DNA of 15,363 nucleotides from Clostridiales bacterium UBA1728. GTDB lineage: Bacteria > Bacillota > Clostridia > Oscillospirales > Oscillospiraceae. The notes below the pieces were generated by a model. The model did no database searches, was not told where the DNA came from, and saw nothing but the letters and a program-made list of their open reading frames with translations. Both the position numbers and the translations under genes were made by a program. Position 1 is the first letter of the stretch, and every line of letters begins with the position of its first letter. The stretch spans positions 1 through 15,363 of the forward strand of contig DCIK01000039.1 of NCBI GenBank assembly GCA_002315975.1. Reading direction: 5' to 3'. Positions 6,193 through 13,372 of the stretch are shown one piece after another.

Positions 6193-8249
6193 AGGGCGGC
6201 TTCTATTCCCGTCTGGCTCTCGACGGCATCCGCAGGAACTCGCAGCTCTACCTGCCCTATCTGATGACCTGCGCACTGATGGCGGCGGTGTATTACATCC
6301 TCCACTTTCTCTCCCATGACCCGGCGGTGCTGGCCATGCGGGGCGGCAGCTCTCTGAGCTTTACGCTGATGCTGGGGCGCTTTGTCATCGTGATTTTCTC
6401 CCTGCTCTTTCTTTTCTACACCCATTCCTTCCTGATCCGCAGAAGAAAGAAGGAGTTTGGGCTTTACAATGTGCTGGGCATGGACAAGCGGAATATCGCC
6501 CGCATCCTTCTGCGGGAAACCCTTTGGAGCTACGGTATTTCCATGACGGCGGGGCTTTTAGCCGGTGTGGCGCTGAGCAAGCTGGCGCAGCTCTTTCTTC
6601 TGCGTCTGACCCACGGGGACATCGACTACCGCTTCCGCATCGATTTCAGATATGTTGGTTCCACACTGCTCTATTTCGGGGTGATTTTCGGTCTGATTCT
6701 GCTCAATACCCTGCGACAGATCCGCTTTTCCAATCCCATCGAGCTCATGGGCAGCGAGAGCAGCGGCGAGCAGCCCCCGAAGGTTCGTTGGCTGCCGGGA
6801 GCGCTGGGCGCGGTGCTGCTCGCTCTGGCCTACTATCTGGCGGTGTCGATTCAGCAGCCGCTGGAGGCGCTGCTGTGGTTCTTTGCGGCGGTGAACATGG
6901 TCATTGTGGCCACCTACCTGCTTTTCATCGCGGGCAGTGTGGCGCTGTGCCGGATACTACAGAGAAATAAGCGCTTCTACTACAGGGCCCGGAACTATGT
7001 CTCCGTGTCCTCCATGAGCTTTCGCATGAAGCGCAACGGTGCGGGGCTGGCCTCCATCTGCATCCTGCTGACCATGGTGCTGGTGATGATTTCCTCCTCG
7101 GCCTGTCTGTACTTCGGCAAGGATCAGGCGCTGCAGTCCCGCTATCCCCGGGACATCTGCGTGCAGGCCACGGTATACGGCTACGGCCCGGAGAACGAGC
7201 GCCTCTGCGCCGAGCTGGAGGCGCTGTGCAGCGAGGAAACGGGGAATATGCCCAAGCGCGATACCCTCCGCATCTACGATGAGTATTGCATTGTGGGACT
7301 GCTCAAGGATAAGCGGGTGGAGATGAGCATCGACTCCACCACCAACCAGGCCTTTATTGACTACAGCGATGTGGTCACGCTCCACCTGGTCAGTCTGGAG
7401 GACTACAACGCCATGGGCGGCGAACGCCTGGAGCTGGGGGAGCATGAGGTACTGCTGGGCTGCTGCGGTTCGGATGCGCTGCCCGGGGTCGGGGAGAGCT
7501 TTGGCGTGGGCGACAGGGAATTTTCCGTGCAGCGCCGCATTGACGGGCAGGTGGAGGATTTTGACCGCTGCGCCTATAACAGCGTGTGCACCACGGTGGT
7601 GCTGGTACTGAAGGAGCGGGAGGAGCTGGCGAAGGAGCTGTCCCGGTACAAGGACTATAACGGGGATGATATGCTCTATCTCAACTGGCTCTATCAATTT
7701 GATACCGATGCCGACAGTGAGCGGGTGGAGGAGACGGTGCGCACCACAGCCATCCGTCTGCAGAGATATCTGAAGGAGCAGGGCAGGGACTTTCAAAGCT
7801 ACTGCGACTCCGCCAACGCCCAGCGGGCGGATTTCTTCGGCACCTTCGGCGGGCTCTTCTTTATCGGCATTCTCCTGAGCGTGGTTTTCCTGCTGGCCTG
7901 TGTGCTTATGATTTACTATAAGCAGCTCTCCGAGGGCTACGAGGACAGAGGGCGCTTCGCCATCATGCGCAAGCTGGGCATGACCGGGGAGAACATCCGC
8001 GAGAGCATTAATGCCCAGATGCTGCTGGTGTTTATGCTGCCGGTGGTCTTTGCGGTGCTCCACCTCGGCTTTGCCTTCCCCATGGTGGAGAAGGTGCTGA
8101 TGCTCTTCGGCGTGGCCAATACCCGGCTGTTTCTCATCACCAACATCATCGGTGTGGGCACCGTCCTGCTTTTTTATACCCTCGTCTACCGCATCACCGG
8201 AAATGCCTATTATCGCATCGTCACGGCCGGCAGCGAGGAAAACGGATAA
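6189..8249 (+). CDS. ABC transporter permease, BceB-type (FtsX family)
   Basis: This 686-aa permease has roughly ten transmembrane helices: first at about residues 17-38, then a pair near 58-80, further helices to about 300, and the last three after 550. A large extracellular domain sits at about 312-548, the arrangement that defines BceB-type detoxification permeases and distinguishes them from four-helix FtsX proteins. FtsX-type cytoplasmic coupling segments occur (KEFGLYNVLGMDKRNIARI and FAIMRKLGMTGENI). The start overlaps the ATPase stop (ATGA). The gene ends at a strong terminator. The large outer domain is thought to recognise the antibiotic or its lipid target; specificity cannot be read from sequence. 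Confidence 0.93.
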   Translation: MKGGFYSRLALDGIRRNSQLYLPYLMTCALMAAVYYILHFLSHDPAVLAMRGGSSLSFTLMLGRFVIVIFSLLFLFYTHSFLIRRRKKEFGLYNVLGMDKRNIARILLRETLWSYGISMTAGLLAGVALSKLAQLFLLRLTHGDIDYRFRIDFRYVGSTLLYFGVIFGLILLNTLRQIRFSNPIELMGSESSGEQPPKVRWLPGALGAVLLALAYYLAVSIQQPLEALLWFFAAVNMVIVATYLLFIAGSVALCRILQRNKRFYYRARNYVSVSSMSFRMKRNGAGLASICILLTMVLVMISSSACLYFGKDQALQSRYPRDICVQATVYGYGPENERLCAELEALCSEETGNMPKRDTLRIYDEYCIVGLLKDKRVEMSIDSTTNQAFIDYSDVVTLHLVSLEDYNAMGGERLELGEHEVLLGCCGSDALPGVGESFGVGDREFSVQRRIDGQVEDFDRCAYNSVCTTVVLVLKEREELAKELSRYKDYNGDDMLYLNWLYQFDTDADSERVEETVRTTAIRLQRYLKEQGRDFQSYCDSANAQRADFFGTFGGLFFIGILLSVVFLLACVLMIYYKQLSEGYEDRGRFAIMRKLGMTGENIRESINAQMLLVFMLPVVFAVLHLGFAFPMVEKVLMLFGVANTRLFLITNIIGVGTVLLFYTLVYRITGNAYYRIVTAGSEENG

Positions 8250-8251
8250 GA

Positions 8252-8281
8252 AAAAAGCTGCTGATTCGTCAGCAGCTTTTT
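8252..8281. terminator. Bidirectional terminator between BceB-like and CDP-alcohol genes
   Basis: A 13-bp stem (8252-8264 with 8269-8281) closes a TTCG tetraloop, with A5 on the left and T5 on the right, so it can stop transcription on both strands. It lies 2 nt after the permease stop. The last codons and the TGA (8269-8271) of the opposite-strand gene lie inside the stem. Confidence 0.85.
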
Positions 8282-8733
8282 ATATCCCGAAGAGAAGCCC
8301 ACAGGGCACAGAGCAGCACCGGAAGTGTCCATAGCTCGGATATCCCCGGCTTAGCCAAAAGCAGGAAGACAAACAGCAGCATCCCGCAGAGCCGGTTTAC
8401 CTCTGAGTGGGGCGGCAGTCCCCGTTTCCATAGTTCCCACAGCCGCAGCGCCACGAGCAGAGTAAGGGCAGCCCAGACCCAAAGGGACAGGGAGAGCTCC
8501 GGCAGAATCCGCAGCAGCGCCACCGCCACGAATACCAGATCGCCCACAGTGTCCAGCTTTGCGCCTATATCCGATTCCCAGTGATACCGCCGGGCCAGAA
8601 AGCCGTCCAGCACATCGCTTATCCCCGCCAGAAGAAACACCAGCCGAAAGGGCAGTGTAAAGGGTCTGAGGGCAAAGAGAGTCAGGGACAGCGCAATACG
8701 CAGAGCGCTGAGGATATTGGGCAGGTTGTGCAT
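8269..8733 (-). CDS. CDP-alcohol phosphatidyltransferase family protein
   Basis: This 154-aa membrane protein has the complete CDP-alcohol motif D40xxDG44xxAR48x8G57x3D61x3D65, which binds CDP-diacylglycerol and two metal ions. About five hydrophobic helices surround it (8-23, 28-38, 65-78, 83-98, 114-126). It transfers a phosphatidyl group to an alcohol, probably in phospholipid head-group synthesis (PgsA-like), but the acceptor cannot be decided. It is slightly shorter than typical PgsA (about 180 aa). The ATG at 8733 is preceded by AAGGAGG (8741-8747) 7 nt away. The palindromic repeat copy B lies 3 nt upstream of this site. The 3' end is embedded in the terminator shared with the permease. 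Confidence 0.88.
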   Translation of the reverse strand: MHNLPNILSALRIALSLTLFALRPFTLPFRLVFLLAGISDVLDGFLARRYHWESDIGAKLDTVGDLVFVAVALLRILPELSLSLWVWAALTLLVALRLWELWKRGLPPHSEVNRLCGMLLFVFLLLAKPGISELWTLPVLLCALWASLRDIKSC

Positions 8734-8747
8734 ACCTCTCCCTCCTT

Positions 8748-8814
8748 AAGTGGGAATTGGGGACGGTTCTCGTTTCCCAAAGTGGGAATTGAGAACCGTC
8801 CCCAATTCCCACTT
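8748..8814. repeat. Palindromic repeat, copy B (61-bp core plus 3-nt arm extension)
   Basis: The core 8751-8811 is identical to 2935-2995. Here the arms extend by AAG (8748-8750) and CTT (8812-8814 region), making 24-bp arms. The motif AAGTGGGAATTG appears at 8748-8759 and 8780-8791 and inverted at the right end. It lies between the ribosome binding site of the - strand gene and the -35 of the + strand transporter. Confidence 0.9.
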
Positions 8815-8841
8815 GCAAATGGCGCTTTCATGCTATAGAAT
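8813..8841 (+). promoter_or_regulatory. Promoter of the EamA-type transporter
   Basis: -35 TTGCAA (8813-8818) and -10 TAGAAT (8836-8841) are separated by 17 bp; TATAGA preceded by TGC offers an alternative extended -10. The -35 directly abuts the palindromic repeat. A 10-bp palindrome GTGATATCAC (8842-8851) and a GTGATA-N7-TATCAC pair (to 8860) cover the expected start site and could be an operator. Confidence 0.5.
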
Positions 8842-8874
8842 GTGATATCACGCTTATCACAGGAGGCGAACGCC

Positions 8875-9741
8875 ATGAAAAGCGACAAGCTCAAGCTTAT
8901 TACCTCTATGGTCATCTTCGGAACCATCGGTCTGCTGCGCCGCTCCATCCCCTGTTCTTCAGCGGTGGTGGCGCTGGTGCGGGGCTTTGTGGGCGTGGCC
9001 TTCCTGCTGCTGTGGCGGCTGGCTAAGGGCAAAAGGATGAACCTGAGCGCCATTCGGAAAAAGCTGCCCCTTCTGATCCTCTCCGGTGCCCTCATCGGCT
9101 TTAACTGGGTCTGCCTCTTTGAAGCCTATGGCTATACCTCGGTCTCGGTGGCCACGGTCTGCTACTACATGGCACCGCTGTTCGTGATCCTCGCCTCGCC
9201 GCTGGTGCTCAAAGAGAAGCTTACGACAAAGAAGGGACTGTGCGTGCTCTTCGCCTTCGGGGGCATGGCGCTCTGCTCCGGCCTCGGTCAGGAAGACGGC
9301 GGCGACTGGCGGGGTGTGGCGCTGGCTCTGGCCGCCGCAGCGATGTATGCCTCCGTGATCCTGCTCAATAAGCGTACCGCAGAGATCGACGCCGAGGAGC
9401 GTACGGCGGTGCAGCTGCTCTCGGCAGCGCTGGCACTGCTGCCCTATGTGCTGCTGAAAACCGGCCTGCCCACGGCCTCCGAGCTGACGGGCAAGGTGAT
9501 CCTCCTGCTGCTCTTAGCGGGCATTGTCCACACGGGCTTTGCTTATACGCTCTATTTCGGCTCACTGGGCGGCGTCAGCGCCCAGTCGGCGGCACTGCTG
9601 AGCTATATTGACCCGGTGGTGGCCATTCTCCTATCGGCACTGCTGCTCCATGAGAAAATGAGCCTCGCCACGGCCATCGGCGCGGGAACCGTCATCCTAT
9701 CGGCCATTCTCTCCGAGCTGGGAGAGGATAGCAAGGCATAA
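8875..9741 (+). CDS. EamA/DMT-superfamily transporter
   Basis: This 288-aa protein has about ten transmembrane helices in two EamA halves (about residues 5-137 and 148-280). Family features include WVCLFEAYGYTSVSVATVCYYMAPLF at the end of half one and the matching AYTLYFGSLGGVSAQSAALLSYIDPVVA segment in half two (shown here in abbreviated form by position: about 75-100 and 219-246), each followed by an EK-containing helix start (LKEKL, LHEKM). It likely exports a metabolite, drug or amino acid; the substrate is unknown. ATG 8875 is preferred over an upstream GTG (8842) because AGGAGG (8861-8866) lies 8 nt before it. It is monocistronic, ended by the terminator at 9744. Confidence 0.88.
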   Translation: MKSDKLKLITSMVIFGTIGLLRRSIPCSSAVVALVRGFVGVAFLLLWRLAKGKRMNLSAIRKKLPLLILSGALIGFNWVCLFEAYGYTSVSVATVCYYMAPLFVILASPLVLKEKLTTKKGLCVLFAFGGMALCSGLGQEDGGDWRGVALALAAAAMYASVILLNKRTAEIDAEERTAVQLLSAALALLPYVLLKTGLPTASELTGKVILLLLLAGIVHTGFAYTLYFGSLGGVSAQSAALLSYIDPVVAILLSALLLHEKMSLATAIGAGTVILSAILSELGEDSKA

Positions 9742-9743
9742 TG

Positions 9744-9778
9744 AAGCACCTCACAGCGCAGGCTGTGAGGTGCTTTTT
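9744..9778 (+). terminator. Terminator after the EamA-type gene
   Basis: A 14-bp stem (9744-9757 with 9762-9775) with a GCAG loop is followed by T's to 9778. On the opposite strand the tail is only TTCATT, so it would act weakly for the converging lipoprotein gene. Confidence 0.85.
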
Positions 9779-9793
9779 ACTGTAACGGCGTTC

Positions 9794-11161
9794 TCAGCCG
9801 AACATGGACAGGGGAATCAGCGTCAGGGCGCTGTGGGTGCCGCCCTCGGTGCCGACCTGAGTCAGAGCACCGTCTTTGTACTGCTCCACGGTGTCAAAGC
9901 TGTCATCGGCGCTGCTGGAGCCCTGATGGTTGAACATATCGCCGCCCATGGTGTAGAGCCGGTCACGCTCGCCGCTCATGAACACCTGAGAAACCTGACC
10001 CAACTGATCCAGCGTATCCAGCTCCAGAACAAGAGCGTTGAGATAGTCGCCGTCAGCGATGGTGCCGAGGATCAGCTCCTTGATGCCGTCGTTGTCCAGA
10101 TCCATGTAGGCATAGCCCACGGTGTCGAGATTCATATCCTTGACCATGAAGTTCATGCCCTTTTCGATGAGCTCCTCCGCACTCATGCCGAAGCGGATGG
10201 CATCGGCGTAGTCGGAGAGAAGAAGCGCGTAGGCACCCTCGCTGCCCTGCAGGGTCATGGAAGCAAAGAGCGTGGAGATGGTGGCGTTATCCCAGGGATA
10301 GTGCTGGGCGGTGGCGCCGGCATCCTCCAGAACGGCGATGCCGTTGCTGGCAAGCTCCTGGAAGCCGCTCTGAAGACCCATGAGCTGGGAGGAGAAGGTC
10401 ACACGATCCTCCATGCTGAGCATGGTGAGGTAAGCACGGACTTCGTTGCGCACGTCCTCAGCGCTGGGCTGGGTCTCGGTGAAGAGGTCGGCCAGCTGGG
10501 CAGCGTACTTGGCAGCGCTCAGAGAGCCGCCGGCGGTGCCGGGATGATAGTTGGCCTGAAGCTCCACAAGAACGTTCTGCAGCGCGGGACCGATGTCCGC
10601 GGTGACGGTGACTTCGGCATCGCCCTCAGCATCGCCCTGAGTGGGCACATAGAGCCGGTTGGCCAGAGCGGTGAGCGCCTCGGCACTGGTGGCCTCGGAG
10701 GTGCTCAGGCAATACTGCACGCCGGGGGCAAAGTCGTACCAGCTGATGTCACCGCTCTCGGTGGCAACGCGGACGGTGGCGTTGTTGTAGTCCACCTTGG
10801 CCTCGCTGGTCTGAACATTATCGCCGTAGTACATACCGGAGATGTCCGTCTCGGTGCCGGGGGTGGCCATGCGGTAGCTGTAGGCGTGACCCTCATAGCT
10901 GAACTTCGCCTCGGCAATGGGGAGGGTTCCGCTGTATTTGAAGAACTTCACGTTCTCGTAGTCCGCCAGAAAGCTCATGTCCAGACCCATGTCCTGCAGC
11001 AGAGAATCAACGCTGGCCTCGCTCATGGGGTTTACAACCTGAGCACCCGTCTGCTCAACGGGAGCCTCCGTGGGGGTTTCGGCAGCTTCGCCGCGCTTAG
11101 TGCAGGCGCAGAGGGACAGGCAAAGGCACAGAGCCAGCAAAAGGGAAAGATACTTTTTCAT
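9794..11161 (-). CDS. Lipoprotein of unknown function with a DxDxDG calcium-type motif
   Basis: This 455-aa secreted protein has a signal peptide of basic KK, a hydrophobic stretch and lipobox LCAC with lipidated C20. A threonine/glutamate-rich linker (21-45) precedes a folded region (50-455). Residues 353-363 read MDLDNDGIKEL, an EF-hand/dockerin-like DxDxDGxxE loop (D354, D356, D358, E362) that suggests calcium binding. Other parts have no motif I recognise. The ATG at 11161 has AAGGAG 8 nt upstream, and a consensus promoter lies 50 nt further. It is transcribed alone, converging on the EamA-type gene. A surface-exposed role is inferred from the lipid anchor. Confidence 0.85.
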   Translation of the reverse strand: MKKYLSLLLALCLCLSLCACTKRGEAAETPTEAPVEQTGAQVVNPMSEASVDSLLQDMGLDMSFLADYENVKFFKYSGTLPIAEAKFSYEGHAYSYRMATPGTETDISGMYYGDNVQTSEAKVDYNNATVRVATESGDISWYDFAPGVQYCLSTSEATSAEALTALANRLYVPTQGDAEGDAEVTVTADIGPALQNVLVELQANYHPGTAGGSLSAAKYAAQLADLFTETQPSAEDVRNEVRAYLTMLSMEDRVTFSSQLMGLQSGFQELASNGIAVLEDAGATAQHYPWDNATISTLFASMTLQGSEGAYALLLSDYADAIRFGMSAEELIEKGMNFMVKDMNLDTVGYAYMDLDNDGIKELILGTIADGDYLNALVLELDTLDQLGQVSQVFMSGERDRLYTMGGDMFNHQGSSSADDSFDTVEQYKDGALTQVGTEGGTHSALTLIPLSMFG

Positions 11162-11209
11162 GTTTTATACTCCTTGGAGAACAGAATTCGAAAAACCTGT
11201 GACGGCGCT

Positions 11210-11238
11210 ATTATACGATGATGTGTGGAGGAAAGCAA
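11210..11238 (-). promoter_or_regulatory. Sigma-A-type promoter of the lipoprotein gene
   Basis: On the - strand, -35 TTGCTT (11238-11233) and a perfect -10 TATAAT (11215-11210) have 17-bp spacing. Transcription would start near 11203, about 40 nt before the lipoprotein ATG. Confidence 0.75.
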
Positions 11239-11277
11239 GGGAAATCACAGGATGTTCACCATTCTGACGCAGTTTTT

Positions 11278-11467
11278 TTACATTTGTTCCCCATCGTTCT
11301 CCGGAAGTCGAAGCATATATACCGGCTCCTGCCACTTCCCGCTGCCGCTGTGAAAGCCTCTGGGATTGCGCCCGTATTCTTCAAAGAGCCGAAGTGCCCG
11401 CTCGCTTTGCTCCTGCCGGGCGAGAAAGGCAGCCTCGCCTTGGAGATTGTAGCTGTTCTGATGCGCG
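11278..11467 (-). other. Frame-displaced coding continuation after the beta-helix gene
   Basis: After the TGA of the upstream gene (11468-11470), another frame stays open for about 63 codons to TAA (11278-11280). Its composition looks coding: mostly G/C in third positions, and charged, ordinary protein sequence such as SERALRLFEEYGRN and WQEPVYMLRLPEND. It has no ribosome binding site and only a TTG as possible start. Removing one base from the GGGGG run at the gene end (complement of 11470-11474) would fuse it to the beta-helix protein. It could be a C-terminal part split off by a frameshift (mutation, sequencing error or programmed), or an independent small gene. Confidence 0.4.
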
Positions 11468-13282
11468 TCATCCCCCAAAGCCGCCCATGTTGCCGGGGTC
11501 CCGGTGGGGGAGACCTTCGGGACGCTGGACGGTCTCGCCGTAGCGTCCGCTGACGGCGTTGAGGGTGAGGGTGTAGCTGTCAGAGCCCACGCTGATGGTG
11601 TAGCTCTCACCCCTGCGGAGGGAATCGCAGGAGAAGATCACGCAGTCGAAGACATTTTCCGGGGCATAGCGGAGAAGCTCGCTGCCGCTGCTGTCGCGGA
11701 TCACGACCTCCGTGCCGCCGGCGTAGGCATCCTCAAAGGCATAGAGTACGCTGCACTGCTCGGAGGCATCGGAGAACATCTCCGCCATGCCCGCAAAGCC
11801 GCAGGCCACGATGCTGCCGCCGCTGATGGTGCAGTCACCGCCGTTTTCAATGCCGTAGTCCACGGCACTGTTGCCGTCGCTGGGGTCGGCGCTGATGAGG
11901 ATGGTGCCGCCGCTGATGAGAATATCGCCGTTGGAGTCGAAGCCGTCGCCCTCGGCGTGAACCTTGACGCTGCCGCCGGAGACCGACAGCCGGGACATAT
12001 TCACGCCGCGGCTGAGACCGTTGGCGTTGATGCCGTCGTTGGCGGCGGTTACATCAATGCTGCCGCTGCCAATGTCGATCCGCTGGGCTTCCACGCCCTC
12101 CATGCAGATGGGCACCAGCAGGGAGGCGTTCTCATAGAGTATGCTCTCGTTGGCGTGCACGGCATCGTCGCCGCTCTCGACAATAAAGCTGCCGCCGGTG
12201 ATGCTGATGGTTCCGTCGCTGTGGATGCCGTCATCCCGGCAGTCCAAGGTGAAGCTGCCGCCCTCAATGGTAATGGCACTGCCGGCCTTGAGACCCTTCT
12301 GGGAGAGCGTTTCCACTTCGTTATTATAGCTGTCCAGATCGGGAGGCTCCTCCTGCCCAGGGCGTATCCAGCCCCGGCGCTCCGGCTCGGCGCTCACGTC
12401 TCCGTGCCCGTCTCCGGTGGTGATACTCAGCTCGCCGCCGCTGATAAGCAGATTTCGATAGGCCTGAATGCCGTCCTGAGAAGCGCAGATGCTCACGCTG
12501 CCGCCGCTGATACTGATGCTGCCCCGGTCTTCGTCCACATCGTTGTTGGACTTCATGCCGTCACCGCCGCAGCGGACACTGTAGCTGCCGCCCTCCAGCT
12601 CGATGCTGTCACGACCCCGGAGGCCATCGGAAAGAGCCTCGATGCTCCAATCGCCGCTCCGGAGCTTCAGATCGTCCTTGGAGACGATGCCATGGCCGCC
12701 CTCGGAGAGAAGCGAGAGGGTACCGCTGCCGTCTAAGATGAGGTCATCCTTGCTGAAAATGCCGCCGTCAATTTCCTCGCTGACAAATTCTTCGCGGAAC
12801 TCTCCGCTGGAGCAAAGGCTGTTTTCGCTGTTTTTTGCGGTTTGCAGGGTGGTCTTGCCCGCATTGGCCACATAGATCACCGGCGCATTCTGCGTGCTCA
12901 GCTCGGCGTTGTCGAAGATGAGCTTCACCTTGGCCTTTTTGTCGGCCTGCACCACAATGCGGGCGTTGCCGCACTTGCCCGTGAAGGTATAGTCGCCGCC
13001 GTAGGCAATGGTGATCACGCCGTTTTCTGCGTAGGCACCGCTGCCCTTCACGCGGATTTTCTCATCACTGAGAGAGATCACCGCCGAGGCGGACAGCTCG
13101 CTGAGAGCCTGCTCCTTTTCCAGGGGCTGAATGCCCAGCTGATCGCCGTTGCGGTAGACCACCACCAGCGCCAGCATGAGAATCAGACAGAGGATGCAGA
13201 CGATATCGGTATAGGGTTTTCTGGATATGGGAATCACCTCCCCGTAGGGATCAGAGGGCCAAAGGGCAGCGTACAGCCGCAC
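11468..13282 (-). CDS. Membrane-anchored beta-helix carbohydrate-binding protein, Cthe_2159/DUF4353 family
   Basis: The open frame encodes up to 604 aa from GTG 13282. A single N-terminal anchor helix (about residues 24-43) is followed by an outside region built of repeated turns with the pattern DGI-(x)n-I-ISGGS-(x)n-I (for example IDGGIFSKDDL, GGDGMKSN, SQDGIQAY, RDDGIHSDG, ANDGINANG, EGDGFDSNGD), typical of the right-handed beta-helix of Cthe_2159, a calcium- and polysaccharide-binding family. An insert (about 300-340) interrupts the repeats. The start is doubtful: GTG 13282 has no ribosome binding site, while GGGGAGG (13243-13237) precedes ATA 13228, which would begin ISRKPYTDIV. The 3' end may be frameshifted. 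It is the last gene of the VTC-DUF4956 operon. It probably binds a surface or capsular polymer. Confidence 0.8.
   Translation of the reverse strand: MRLYAALWPSDPYGEVIPISRKPYTDIVCILCLILMLALVVVYRNGDQLGIQPLEKEQALSELSASAVISLSDEKIRVKGSGAYAENGVITIAYGGDYTFTGKCGNARIVVQADKKAKVKLIFDNAELSTQNAPVIYVANAGKTTLQTAKNSENSLCSSGEFREEFVSEEIDGGIFSKDDLILDGSGTLSLLSEGGHGIVSKDDLKLRSGDWSIEALSDGLRGRDSIELEGGSYSVRCGGDGMKSNNDVDEDRGSISISGGSVSICASQDGIQAYRNLLISGGELSITTGDGHGDVSAEPERRGWIRPGQEEPPDLDSYNNEVETLSQKGLKAGSAITIEGGSFTLDCRDDGIHSDGTISITGGSFIVESGDDAVHANESILYENASLLVPICMEGVEAQRIDIGSGSIDVTAANDGINANGLSRGVNMSRLSVSGGSVKVHAEGDGFDSNGDILISGGTILISADPSDGNSAVDYGIENGGDCTISGGSIVACGFAGMAEMFSDASEQCSVLYAFEDAYAGGTEVVIRDSSGSELLRYAPENVFDCVIFSCDSLRRGESYTISVGSDSYTLTLNAVSGRYGETVQRPEGLPHRDPGNMGGFGG
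13226..13243 (-). promoter_or_regulatory. Ribosome binding site facing ATA in the beta-helix gene
   Basis: GGGGAGG (13243-13237) stands 8 nt before ATA (13228-13226), in frame with the beta-helix protein and just before its membrane anchor. A single G in place of the last A would make an ideal ATG start. Either ATA is used, the start was lost by mutation, or the upstream GTG starts are used without a ribosome binding site. Confidence 0.5.
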
Positions 13283-13372
13283 TCTATTGACGCGCCTTCG
13301 CGCCGACCAAGGCGGCCTGCCGCCGCGATAAGCGCGAGCATTTTCACAAGCAAAACGCAGTTTTGCTTGTGA
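13283..13372. repeat. Hairpin-rich spacer between DUF4956 and the beta-helix gene
   Basis: This 90-nt spacer holds three inverted repeats: a 13-bp perfect stem TCACAAGCAAAAC / GTTTTGCTTGTGA with a 3-nt loop (13344-13372), GGCGGC-CT-GCCGCC (13311-13324), and CGCG-CCTT-CGCG (about 13291-13302). None has a T tract on the coding (-) strand, so they are not simple terminators. They may be a mobile palindromic element or an RNA-processing/stability region. Confidence 0.6.

Noticed and set aside
9770..11221. 483-aa open frame on the + strand
   Set aside because: It mirrors the lipoprotein gene, whose opposite strand has signal peptide, promoter and ribosome binding site; this one has repetitive Ala/Gly/Val/His composition typical of shadows.
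11248..11279. Hairpin CAGGATG/CATTCTG with nearby T7 as a terminator
   Set aside because: The T run is 7 nt away from the stem and on the + strand, where no gene ends; on the - strand the stem has a mismatch and no T tract.
11504..12736. 410-aa open frame on the + strand
   Set aside because: It is antisense to the beta-helix repeats, and its composition is a reflection of those repeats.
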